Shown here: piece after piece, positions 30,903 through 41,260 of the stretch
Position numbering within the stretch: the stretch's first letter is position 1
Layout: each line of letters opens with the position of its first letter
From: Rhea pennata
Lineage: Eukaryota; Chordata; Aves; Rheiformes; Rheidae
NCBI RefSeq assembly: GCF_028389875.1
Contig: NC_084682.1
Coordinates: 4,288,001-4,352,000 of the forward strand
Direction: 5' to 3'
DNA length: 64,000 nt
Notes under the pieces: generated by a model
Told to the model about the DNA's origin: nothing
The model's database searches: none
Seen by the model: only the letters and a program-made list of their open reading frames with translations
Made by a program: the position numbers and the translations under genes

Positions 30903-31343
30903 AATGCCCACAGCAGCAGCTTGCCCATGGCCAAGGCCAGCTGCGCCAGCACGCCCAGGATCTCGTGGCTGTACGCATTGTGCCCGCACTGCAACGACCC
31001 AGAGCTCGGAGAGAGCGCGGCCGCGGCACTGAGCTCCCACACGCGCGGCGGCGGCCAGGGAGAGCTTGGTCAGGAGCACAGCGGGCATCGGAGAAAGGGA
31101 CCAGGGCAAAGGCAGCCCTCGGCTTCCCCTTGGTGTGGCCAAGAACCACCTGCGCACAGCAGCAGGGAGAACCCCCCCGGCGGCCCGGACCTTGTGCAGA
31201 TCCGCCTTGATGGCTCCCAGGATCTCCCGCTCCCTCTCGCGCACCAGCCGCTCCAGCGCCCGCAGCTGCTGCAGCCGGAACTCCAGCGAGCGGCACCGGC
31301 CCGACTTGAAGGCCGCTCTCGCTCGCTCCACCGCCTGCCGCAT
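30903..31343 (-). pseudogene. Partial ALDH3A copy: exon 1 and truncated exon 2
   Basis: Exon 1 (31191-31343) is 153 nt, as in ALDH3A2 (40098-40250), and differs at three positions, all amino-acid changing (Gln2 to Arg, Pro to Ser, Glu to Lys). Intron 1 keeps matching ends but is 202 nt against 149. Exon 2 starts correctly at 30988 ([20 protein letters not shown]) and loses homology after about 85 bases near 30903, in mid-exon. The match to the parent also ends about 15 bases upstream of the ATG, so the CpG promoter was not copied. With the exon-9 copy downstream, it forms one tandem duplicate that lost everything from mid-exon 2 through exon 8. Confidence 0.8.
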
Positions 31344-31355
31344 CCTCCCCACGGC

Positions 31356-33150
31356 TGCTCAGTGGTGTCAGAAGAGAGTAATAGAAATCATCTCACCATG
31401 GGGCCCCTTGCAGACTGCCCAGTTCAAGCCCCTTTCACTCTCATTTCCTACAAGTATTAAACTCTTTTACCCAATTCTGCAATCATGCATACACAACTTA
31501 AGGATCATTCCCTGCACTTTCCTAAAGCCTAATGGATACTAGGCATCACTTCGGAAACACCGTGTCTAAAAATATGCAGCTCCTGCTAGAGCAGGAGCTC
31601 TAGCTGTGGTGTGTGACAGATGCATAAAGACCAGGGCAACAGCTTTGCACAGGACTTCCAAGAGACCCTGCACAGGTGGCCAGGGCACAGAGCAGCCTCC
31701 TGGGGCTTTGAATACTGAAAGTTGGGCCACCACCAGGAAATGTCCCACCCTGTGCAAGGCTGGGATATGCTCTCCTTCTGGGTGGCCTCCTGCTCCCAAA
31801 GTGGCTTTTCAGGGCCCCATCTATCTCTGCAGGATCCAGGAACAAAGGGCAACTTCCACGGTGAAACAGCGTCTCTGAGGTTGGCTGATAAATCTCAGTC
31901 CATGGGTGCTTTCCCCTACCTTGCAGATATGGCTTAAAATAGCTCAGCTACCCTCCCCTCTGCTTACAGGTATGCTCCCAAGGAGCTGTAACAGACCATG
32001 CCACTACCTGGCTGGGCACTGGGCGGCAAATGGAGCTGGGTTCCTGTGAGCCAGCTTGTAGGAATCTCATCCCGTGAGGCCCTCATGGTCACAGGACATC
32101 ACCGTTACAAAACATTGCTGAAGTTTCATTCTGCTATCTGAGAGCGGTGCTTTGCTTTTTAGGCATGACAAGAGATCTGCCTGCAGCCCCTACCTTATGA
32201 AATGAGATCCTGAGGTTTCCTGGCAACAGTTAAAATCTGCCTTTCTCTGTGCTCTTCTATAGCTGTGTAACACTGACCCAATCGTGACCAATAAAGGAGA
32301 TGACTCATTAAAGAAAGAGAACAGAAAAGAAAGTTACCTTCAGAGCAGCTTCTCTCTCAGCTGATCTCCTCAGCTGACAAAGCAAGTGCAAACTGGCACA
32401 AGCCTTTCCCCGACACAGCTTGGAGCAATCTCTCCTTCCACAAGAGGCTCTGGCCCAGGCCCCTTGCTAGAGCCAACGCACCCTTTACCCAGATACACCC
32501 TATGCCATGAATATGCAAGGCCTTGAATCGTGGCTCCTCTGCGCACAAGCTGGGAGCTCTTGCTGATCACTCGGGATTGCTCATGCACAGGGACACCCGG
32601 CAGGGCTGCTGACAGGCTCTCCAGCGCACAGCGGAGCCACACCAGTGCTTGCTGTTCACCCTCAAGGGCACTGGGATAGCTGCATGTCCCAGGAAGACCA
32701 GCCAGGCCTGGGATCGTTGTGCTGCAGCTGCGGCCGTGACTCAGACGCCTGCACGCAATTGCAAAAACATGTGGCTTTGCCCAAACTTAGCGCACATGGC
32801 TGGTGGAGTGTTTTCACGTGCTGTGGGAGCCACTGGCAGTCAAGAAACTGAGCCTGCACTACTGTCCAGATCAGAACAAGCTCCAAACCAGCAGCTGCCT
32901 CAGGTGGGAGGCAGTCAGGCAGTCTATCAGAGGGTTCCTCCAAGCTGCCGTGAGCACAGCATCTTCCTAAGACTGGTCAATCTCCTCTTTCTCCCTCCCC
33001 AGGGAGATCTCCGTGCTGGGAGGGTCTGTGCACCTGCGCCAGCAGCAGAGGACACGTCCGTCTCAGCCTGCCACCCTGCAACACACACACAATGCTTGTC
33101 CAAGCCCCAGCCAGAGTCAGGAGCAGCAGAGGTGACACAGGATTCCCCAG
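31356..33150. other. Spacer upstream of the partial ALDH3A copy
   Basis: No gene, RNA or repeat was recognised. Short open frames occur on both strands but lack homology and splice context. The region begins where homology to the ALDH3A2 5' end stops. Confidence 0.4.
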
Positions 33151-35739
33151 GAGGCCTGCTTTATTACATAATTCTCAGTGTTTATTTAGTACTTGCAAAA
33201 TATATTACTATAAAAGCTTAGCACAAGGATTTTCCCTGGACATGAAGAAATCCCATCTATTGCACAGTAGATATAATTTTCCACTATATATTGTCGAGAA
33301 TTTATGCACTATTTTTAATTTTTCCTTCTTTTAATATCATGCCTTAAATTTCTCCAGCATCCACTCCCCAAGCTAGAACAGCTCCCGCATTATTTCCAGT
33401 GCAAGATTATAACTAACCCAGAGGCTCAAACACAAGGGAATACATTTTCTTTCTGTAATCATTTTTCCTTCGAGGGATCAGAGCAGGAACAGGTTCTTTC
33501 TCATTCCCAGTTCTCTAAACAGGCCTGTAAGTTGTTTTGTGCAAGCACAGGATACTCTTATTTGCAAAATAACGTGGTGCAAGTACTTTCTTCAAAATTT
33601 GTTAAAAGCCAATCAATTCTTATGGGCATGTCATGAAACCCAGATCCCAAACAGGGATGTGAGCCTGCATCCTCTGACCAGCTGTGGACAATTCCTGCTT
33701 TAAGGGATCCATGGATACTTCACCTTGATTAGTAGACAAGTGGGAACCTCACTAACTTTATTCATTCACTATTGATAAAAACGAGTAGCCAACATACTAG
33801 GAGCACATTCCATCTCGGACTAGTCACCAGAAGGCGGCTGTTACGAGCACAACCAAAACCAGAGATCCTAATAACTGTAGGGAAAACACTGTCTACTAAG
33901 GTACAGCTGAATGCTGAGATCGCTTATCACTGAAGAAAGCTGAGTAGCTTGGTGCAAGACAGAGCATGCATCCCTGGAAGCAGCTCTCTGCATGGCACGG
34001 GGTGGTAGCAGGCAGCACAGGCATCTCTTGCTCTTCAGTCCTCCTTTTGACAGTTTGTTACTGAGTGGTCCCTTATTTCAGCATGGCTTTTTAGTAAACA
34101 TGAGTCCTGGTTAATGTCTTTCTAAACTTATTCTGTGTGCTTGACAGCTCACTGAAATAATGCATCACCAAAGGAAAAAAAAATGATTTCTCAACTTAGG
34201 AAAACAGATACCAAGCAAGCGCTCAAGATATGATTATGGCATGCTGATTATGGCACTTTCTCCTTTCTTCAGTAGTAAACCATCTGTGAAAACAAAACAC
34301 AGCAACACCAACATCCTATGAAGGATTTGCTGAAATGAAACCAATCCCCTTTCCAGAACAGCCTGAAGCGAAGCCCTTTGCTCCCCTTGACTTCCCCAGT
34401 GTGCTGCCTGGCCCAGCTCGCCTGCCCCTCAGCATGCACTTACTGCTAGTTATCTTAAACACTGTGGGAGCTCCAAACACAGCATATGCCAGGAAGACAT
34501 CATCCTCTGGCTCCTAGGGAAACCATCTCCAAGCTCCAGCTTCACTGCTCTAACAAAGCTTTGCTCAATCTCAAACCAAATCTGCATACAGTAAAAGAGA
34601 GAGTCCTACCTCACTGTAACAGCAACAGCAGTGCTTTGAAACCTGCTTCTCCTTAACACACACTGAGCCAGCCCAGCCTCTGAACAGCCAGCAAAATCAA
34701 GAGGGCTTTTCTCTTCAGCACAGACTGGTGATTCTGAGAAAACCCAAACGATTTCAAGACATCATGAGTTCGTTCCTTCGCTGGGGTGGCATTCATCAAG
34801 ACAGCCTGCTTCTCTGCTGCTGCTTCAGGCCTGGAGCCAACTATTAGCTCTTACGCCTCCTCCTGGTCTCAAATATGCATGGCATGGAGGATTATTCTCC
34901 CCCGACTTGCACTTCCCCCTCCTGCACTTCCCTTTGCAGCAGTAACAGCACAGAGCAACAAACTGTAAGGCGGAGAGGCCTGCTCCACCCTGCCATCTCC
35001 GATTTCCTCAGCGGCTGCTCCCTTGGGCCTACTAAATCACCAGGGCAGGGACAAGAAGGATGCACAGTTGAGCTTTGCAAGGATCATCTGCTACTGCTTC
35101 ATTTGCCATGTCACGGAGAATCAAGAGCAAGTCTCACTTGCAGTTTGAGATCTTCTCCCTCCACCTCTAGAGGCATCTCAAGTCCTCCAACCAATGCCAG
35201 CAGGCCTCTGCCTCCCATGGAAAGACAAGGACATTTCACCCTCCCACATCCCCCCACTGGAAACAGAGGGGGAAATGGAAACAACTCAGCTAAAGTCATA
35301 CAGAAGCTGCAACTGGGTGAGAAACAGGACCTATTCCTAGACCTAGCCCTCACGTTCACAGCCACCCTTCCACATGGCTCTGCGGTACAAAACTCTGGTC
35401 TGCCACACCAGGCAGTGGAGCAGCTTGCACACTGCTGAAGCGAGCCCTAGAAACAAAGGCACTCCTGACAAAGCCGTCCAAAACGCCACAGCCTCCCCCA
35501 TTGCAGGGAGTTCCTCACAGGCATCCCCCACCAAGGCAGAGCAACAAATGCCAGAGCAGCCTCGATTTTTCTAAGGACATTTGTTTTCTAGGTATTGCTT
35601 ACAAGAATGGGAAATAAGTCTTGGTAATTTTAAATGAGCTAAATGTTGCAAAGGCCAAGACAGAGAAAACAGGGCAGCTAGGCTTTACAAAAAACTGCAG
35701 TTACGAAGAAGGAACACACAGAAGATAAAATGAACACAC
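33150..35739 (-). other. Probable ALDH3A2 last intron, exon 10 and 3' UTR region
   Basis: In mammals, exon 9 of ALDH3A2 (c.1443) is followed by a last exon that adds a few residues and a long 3' UTR. Several AG acceptors downstream of 35770 would each give a different C-terminus, and I cannot choose among them. Two minus-strand AATAAA signals at 33186-33181 and 33165-33160, in an AT-rich stretch, would end a 3' UTR. A GT-rich run near 33095-33070 lies beyond them. Function inferred from position only. Confidence 0.4.
33160..33186 (-). terminator. Candidate polyadenylation signals of ALDH3A2
   Basis: Two minus-strand AATAAA hexamers, 33186-33181 and 33165-33160. They are the first paired signals I noticed downstream of ALDH3A2 exon 9, before the partial duplicate begins. 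Confidence 0.4.
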
Positions 35740-35769
35740 TCACGTAGAAAGCTGAGAACCAAGGCTCAC

Positions 35770-38700
35770 CTTTATCACCACTGCTGCCACGACCCCCAGC
35801 AGGGCCAAAATGACCAGTCCCACTAGGCCCTTGTTAAATCGCTTCAGGAGGAAGAACTTGGCCCAGTCCACCTTCTTCTGGCTGCTAGGTGGGTACCGGA
35901 GTTTGTTTGCCCCCTCCATCTTCAAGTCCTTGATCAAGCAGGCCCGGCGGTGGGAGAAGGTCTCGAAGCTGTGCCGGCCATGGTATGCGCCCATCCCACT
36001 GTTACCTGAGACACACAACCCCAAAAGGTCATGTCACAGGCTTGGCTGGCCAAATCTTGGCTGCTTGAGGCCACCAGTAGGGCAAGTGGAAGCACAAGTA
36101 AATTTTAATTGCATTCCATCCACACTGCATGTCATCTATACCCTGCATCTTCCTCGTTGCAGTTTAAAAGTACAAATTCTCCTCTACATTCCTGCAGAGA
36201 GGACAATTTCTTCTCTTCTGCAGAACTTCTCACAGTCTTAAAGATGTCCATCCACCCTCCATTCCTCTTCTTCCCCCCACCCTTCTGACTAAGCAACCTC
36301 CAGTATTTCAGTGTGGCACTGTTTCCTAGGCCTCTGAGTCTTCTCTGGCACTCTGAGATTCAGCTCCCCTCCAAACCACCGCACTAAGGCTCCGAGATCT
36401 GACTGACACCAAGTATGCAGGGTTATCTGAGGAGTCTTGCAGGGTATGCCCCCTTCTCTGCCCCAGCACAGCACATACCCGTTCACAGCAGCAGAACACT
36501 GCAGCTGTGCAATCAGCTTGTGAACACTGTGACATCCAAACCCACTTTGCAAAGCTTCTACGCGCTGTTCCACAGCCTCTTCCTATTCTCCCTGAAGCTG
36601 AAGTCCTACCCCTCTTCCAGCAATTAGTGCTAATCACCCTGCTCACAGTTAACATTTTGAATGCACCTTTCACATCAGTCTGCACTAAACACTTTCCTGG
36701 GAACACAAGCCAGTTTTCCCCTTCTTTAGCCTCTCTCCTAATACATTTGTATTTTTTTTTTCTGGGTATTATTGAGGTCTGCTGCGCAGAGACCTTTCAA
36801 CTGTAACAGGCACAGGAATATGTGGAACACAAATCAACCACTGCTGCACCCTGTGTCACAACATGCAGCAAATGTTTAAGGAACTCCAATAACTCACCGA
36901 CACCACCAAAAGGCAAGGTTGCAAGGAAGTAGTGCATGATGACATCGTTTGCAGTTACTCCTCCACTGGAGGTTTCTGAGATGACTCTTTTGATTAACTA
37001 ATAGGAAAAGAAACACATAAAAAAAGGCCTAAAGAGTCTACACCATGTAACTAACTGGGACTGGGAGAGTGGCTATAAGCCACAGGACCATCACAGTGAT
37101 TTCTTGTTGCTGACAGCTCAGACAAGTTCCTTCTTTACAATGCAACTCAAGGTAAGAGGTAAAGTTCAGAGGGATGGAAAGCTGGAAAGCTAGGAACTCT
37201 CATCCCTAGCTGGAATTTACATGCAACTAAATTAAACATAAAAGGTTACGCAGTAGTAAATGGGTACCGTGCTCATCCTTCTATTACACAATGTGGTGAA
37301 AACCCAGAGCCCTTCAGTAAGCGCCCAGGAGACTCTTGCAGTGCAGGGAACACTTGCAGCTCACAGGAGCCAAACATCCGGATTCAGATACAAATAGGAG
37401 CCAAAAACAGGAGCTCCTCTGCGGGGAGCCGTGCCTGTGACCGGGCACGCCCAGCATCCAACCACCCAGAGCTGCACAGCTGGGAAGCAGAGCCCAGACC
37501 CACCTTCTTGTTGTTGGAAAAGACATACAGGGCGAGCGGTTTCTCCCGACAGTTGATGAACTCAATGGCCTCGTCCACACTCTTCACCGTCACAATAGGA
37601 AGGATGGGTCCAAAGATCTCCTCCTCCATCACCTTGGCCTCTGGGGAAACGTCGGTGAGGATCGTTGGTGCTGGGGAAAACAGGACAGCAGGAGTTGAGC
37701 GAGCATGGACGGATGATGTGGCCCAGTGCAGGACCTAGTCCTGGGCACTGCCAGGGTTCAACACGCAGAAGCAAGACACAGACACACACAGCCCCAAAGG
37801 GCACCCACTGCCAGCACAAGGTCCCTCTTCCACCCAGCACTTCCTTATGCCCAGCATATGCCACAGGTACCTATAAAGCAAGAAGCCTCATCAGCCTCTC
37901 CCCCGTAAGCAATCTTCTGCCCTTCCAGCAGGGCAAGGACCCTCCTGAAGTGATGCTTGTTGACGATCCTCTCATAATCTGGGGACTTTTTCACATCTTC
38001 CCCGTAGAATTCCTGCCGAAGGGCAGAGCAGGCGCAAAGGATGTTACAAACCTTCCAAACTGCTACAGTTCCAAGGAACAGCAATTATGTGAACTCAAAG
38101 GCAAAGTGTGCTCGCAGCTCTGTACTAATGGATGCAATTGCCAAGGCCAAGTAACTCCACGCTCACCTGCAGAGTCGTCTTAATATTCTCCACCACCTTG
38201 TCCTGGATGGATGGGTCACAGAGGATGTAGTCAGGGGCAATGCAGGTTTGCCCACAGTTCATGTACTTCCCCCACGTTATCCGCCTACGGCAACAAGGGA
38301 AAAGGTTTCTCCGCAGTCGGTCGCTTCCAGACCCTGCAGTAAGCGTGTGAGCGAGAACTGCGGGTCCAGTACAAAAGCCCAGAGATGTCTCCCAGCTCCT
38401 GCCCCACGCAGTCCCTGCCCCATGGCCGAGCCCCTGAGGAGGATCTGCGACTGCCTCACCTGCAGGCGATGCTCAGGTCACAGTCCTTGTCGATGTAGCA
38501 GGGGCTCTTCCCACCCAGCTCCAGGGTGACCGGCGTCAGGTGCTTGGCAGCTGCTGTCATCACAATTTTACCCACTGCAGAGCTGCCAGTGTAGAGGATG
38601 TGATCGAATCGCTGTGTCAGCAGCTCTGTCGTCTCGGCTACTCCTCCAGTGACCACAGGGTACAACTCCTATTGGGGCAGACACGAGCCTTACACGTAAC

Positions 38701-40250
38701 TTGATTTAAAGCAATTACTATCAAGGGAGCAGCTCTCCAGAGAAACAGACTCTCTTACAAGCTGTTAGCATCTAGACAACGTCGGATAGCAGCAACAGAG
38801 ACAATATCTACTTCTTCCCCCGAAATCAAGTTTCACTTGTCACAACATCCCCATTAAACAAAAGAAACGGAGACAGAGGCTGGGCCTGAGCCCGGCTCCA
38901 GAGCTACTTCCACACATTAAGACCTAGAGGATGTGACCCATGGGCTGCCTGCAGCTGCTAGCCCCTTCTCCAGCTGTACCCTCCTTTAAGGGGACGCTAA
39001 TCCCCTGGGCAAAACTGCATAGTGGGACCACGCTGTCAGAGCAACAACCCGTCTCAGTGAGACGGTGCAGGGGACACAGGAACTGGCAGGTGAGCCGAGG
39101 GCAAGCAAAATGCTGCGCTACGAGCACGGACAGGCAGGACACGAAAACTGGAGGCCACCTGATGCCGAGCTCCCCAAGCAGCCCCTGATTCTCAGGAAGA
39201 GCCAGGTGCAGCCAGCACCCAGCACAAACTCCCACCAGCCTAGAGGTGACCAAAGGCAGTGCCCCAAGCAGCACCTGGGATGAGAAATACCTGCACGCCT
39301 GACACAGCAGCAGATGTCCACAGGATTATCACGTTGCAGTGGGATTGTTTAGGCACAGTAGAGCAGAAGAACACATCAACCTGCCTCCGTACTCTAAGAC
39401 CAACCCAACCGCTCCCATACTGCTTGCCTACGCGCCGTTCAGAGAGAGCAGGTAGCTGCGATGCCTCCAAGCCGCTGAGGCCTTTCAAGAGCACGTTCTC
39501 CAGGACAACCACAACATGAGACACAGGGCCGCACTCACCGGGTCGATGTACCGGGGGAGGAGGTCCGCCACCAGCCGAGCTGTGTGCTCGCTGATCTCCG
39601 ACGGCTTCACCACCACCGCATTGCCTAGGAGACGCCCCGGCACGGCGGTGAGCCTCCCCGCTCCTCTCCCGCCACCCCAGGGCCCGCGAGGGCCGGCGCC
39701 CGCGACGCGCCCCCACCTGCCGCGATGGCCCCGATCAAGGGCTGCATGACCAGCACGAAGGGGTAGTTCCAGGCCCCGATGATGAGCACCACCCCCAGCG
39801 GCTCGGAGCAGACGTAGGCCTCGTCCCGCAGCGTGAGCAGGTTCCTCTCCGCCGCCCGCGGGGCCGCCCACGACGGCAGCCTGTCCACGGCCAGGGCCAG
39901 CTCCGCCAGCACGCCCAGGATCTCGTGGCTGTACGCGTTGTGCCCGCACTGCAACGACGCGGAGCTCGGGGAGAGCGCGGCCGCGGCGCCGGGCTCCCGC
40001 ACCCGCGGCGGGGCGCGGGGCGCGGGCAAGGGCCCCGCGGCGAGGGCGGCCCTCGGCTGCCCCCGGGCGCGGCCCAGGCCCCCCCGGCGGCCCGGACCTT
40101 GTGCAGATCCGCCTCGATGGCTCCCAGGATCTCCCGCTCCCTCTCGCGCACCAGCCGCTCCAGCGCCCGCAGCTGCTGCAGCCGGAACTCCAGCGGGCGG
40201 CACCGGCCCGACTTGAAGGCCGCTCTCGCTCGCTCCACCGCCTGCTGCAT
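35770..40250 (-). CDS. ALDH3A2: ALDH3A2, fatty aldehyde dehydrogenase (nine coding exons found)
   Basis: NAD+-dependent ER enzyme that oxidises long-chain aliphatic aldehydes, including the hexadecenal from sphingosine-1-phosphate breakdown, to fatty acids. Exons on the minus strand: 40098-40250, 39717-39948, 39539-39624, 38460-38668, 38167-38284, 37871-38012, 37504-37670, 36898-36997, 35770-36005. They total 1443 nt (481 codons), exactly where human exon 9 ends as I recall it. Signatures: [14 protein letters not shown] (cofactor fold), [16 protein letters not shown] with the general-base Glu, [12 protein letters not shown] with the catalytic Cys, [12 protein letters not shown], and LPFGGVGNSGMG. 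The C-terminal [16 protein letters not shown] is the membrane anchor, which assigns it to ALDH3A2 rather than soluble ALDH3A1. Exon 10 is not resolved; if exon 9 is not spliced, the frame stops at 35740-35742. Exons 1, part of 2, and 9 are duplicated downstream. Confidence 0.93.
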
Positions 40251-41260
40251 CCTGCCCGCCGCGGCTGGCGGAGGCGGCGCCCGCCCCGTCAGAGCGCCCG
40301 GCACGGCCCGGCACGGCCCGGCACGGCCCGCTTGGCGGCGGCGGCGGCGCGGGGCGGACGCGGCCCCCTCCCGGCCCGGCGCTGCCCGCCCGCCGCTTCC
40401 GCCCTCCGCCCCCCGCGCGATGGGCGCGCCCGGCCCCGCCCCGCCCCCCCCGGCGCGGAATGGAAGCGGCCGGGGCGGCGCATGCGCGCGGGGAGGTGTC
40501 CGGGGGTGCAGCCTGGGGGGCTGTGCGCAGGGAAGGGGTGCAGCGTGCAGGGAGGGGGTGCAGCGCAGGGGTGCAGCGTGCAGGGAAGGGGTGCAGCCGG
40601 GGGGGGGGCTGTGCGCAGGGAGGGGGTGCGGCACCGCGTTGGGGTGCAGCCTGGGGGCTGTGTGCAGGGAAGGGGTGCAGCCGGGGGGGGGGCTGTGCGC
40701 AGGGAGGGGGTGCGGCACCGCGTTGGGGTGCAGCCTGGGGGGCTGTGTGCAGGGAGGGGGTGCGGCACCGCGTTGGGGTGCAGCCTGGGGGGCTGTGTGC
40801 AGGGAGGGGGTGCAGCACCGCTTTGGGGTGCAGCATTATCGAGTTAGGGAGCAGCGCTGGGGAGGGGGGGTGCAGGGCAGGGCAGGGCTCGGCTCGGCTC
40901 GGCTCGGCTCGGGGGAAGCTGCAGGTCTTCCCGGCAGAGCCGCCACGCCGGGCGCTGGGGCGGAGGAGAGCCCCTCGCTGGGCCAGGCCCGCGGGAGACG
41001 GGGCAGAGCCGGGGGAGCGGGGCAGAGCGGCAGCGGCGCCCGGCAGCCGGAGCCCCTACCTGGATGGCCGGGGGGGGACGCGCTGCTCCCGCCCGCGCCG
41101 CCTCGCCGGGGTCTCGGGCCAGGCCCCGGCTGTGCCCGGCGGAGCCCTGCGCCGTGCGCGAGCCTGGCGGCAGCGTCCCGTCGGGGCCCTGATCCGAGGG
41201 CCAACACCGGGGCGGCCCTTTGCCCCCGCCGGGCGAGGGCTGCGCCGACTCGCCGTGCCT
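39640..41260. promoter_or_regulatory. CpG island promoter of ALDH3A2
   Basis: A long CpG-rich block covers ALDH3A2 exons 1-2 and about 1 kb upstream of the ATG (40250). A ten-base GCACGGCCCG motif is repeated three to four times near 40300-40330, and the 50-bp minisatellite follows at 40497. No divergent gene was recognised on the plus strand beyond the island. Confidence 0.65.
40497..40843. repeat. 50-bp minisatellite upstream of ALDH3A2
   Basis: Three units of exactly 50 bp stand in tandem at 40691-40740, 40741-40790 and 40791-40840, each starting GGCTGTGYGCAGGGAGGGGG and containing GCACCGCGTTGGGGTGCAG. A fourth unit (about 40608-40656) and shortened, degenerate units fill 40497-40690. Near-identity between neighbours suggests recent expansion. 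Long Pro/Ala/Gly-rich open frames across it are repeat artefacts. Confidence 0.9.

Noticed and set aside
30747-31460. 237-codon plus-strand frame
   Set aside because: It is the antisense shadow of the partial ALDH3A exons 1-2.
39625-40836. Long minus- and plus-strand frames (up to 485 codons) around the ALDH3A2 promoter
   Set aside because: They owe their length to the CpG island and the 50-bp minisatellite. They overlap real ALDH3A2 exons but read through introns and repeats.
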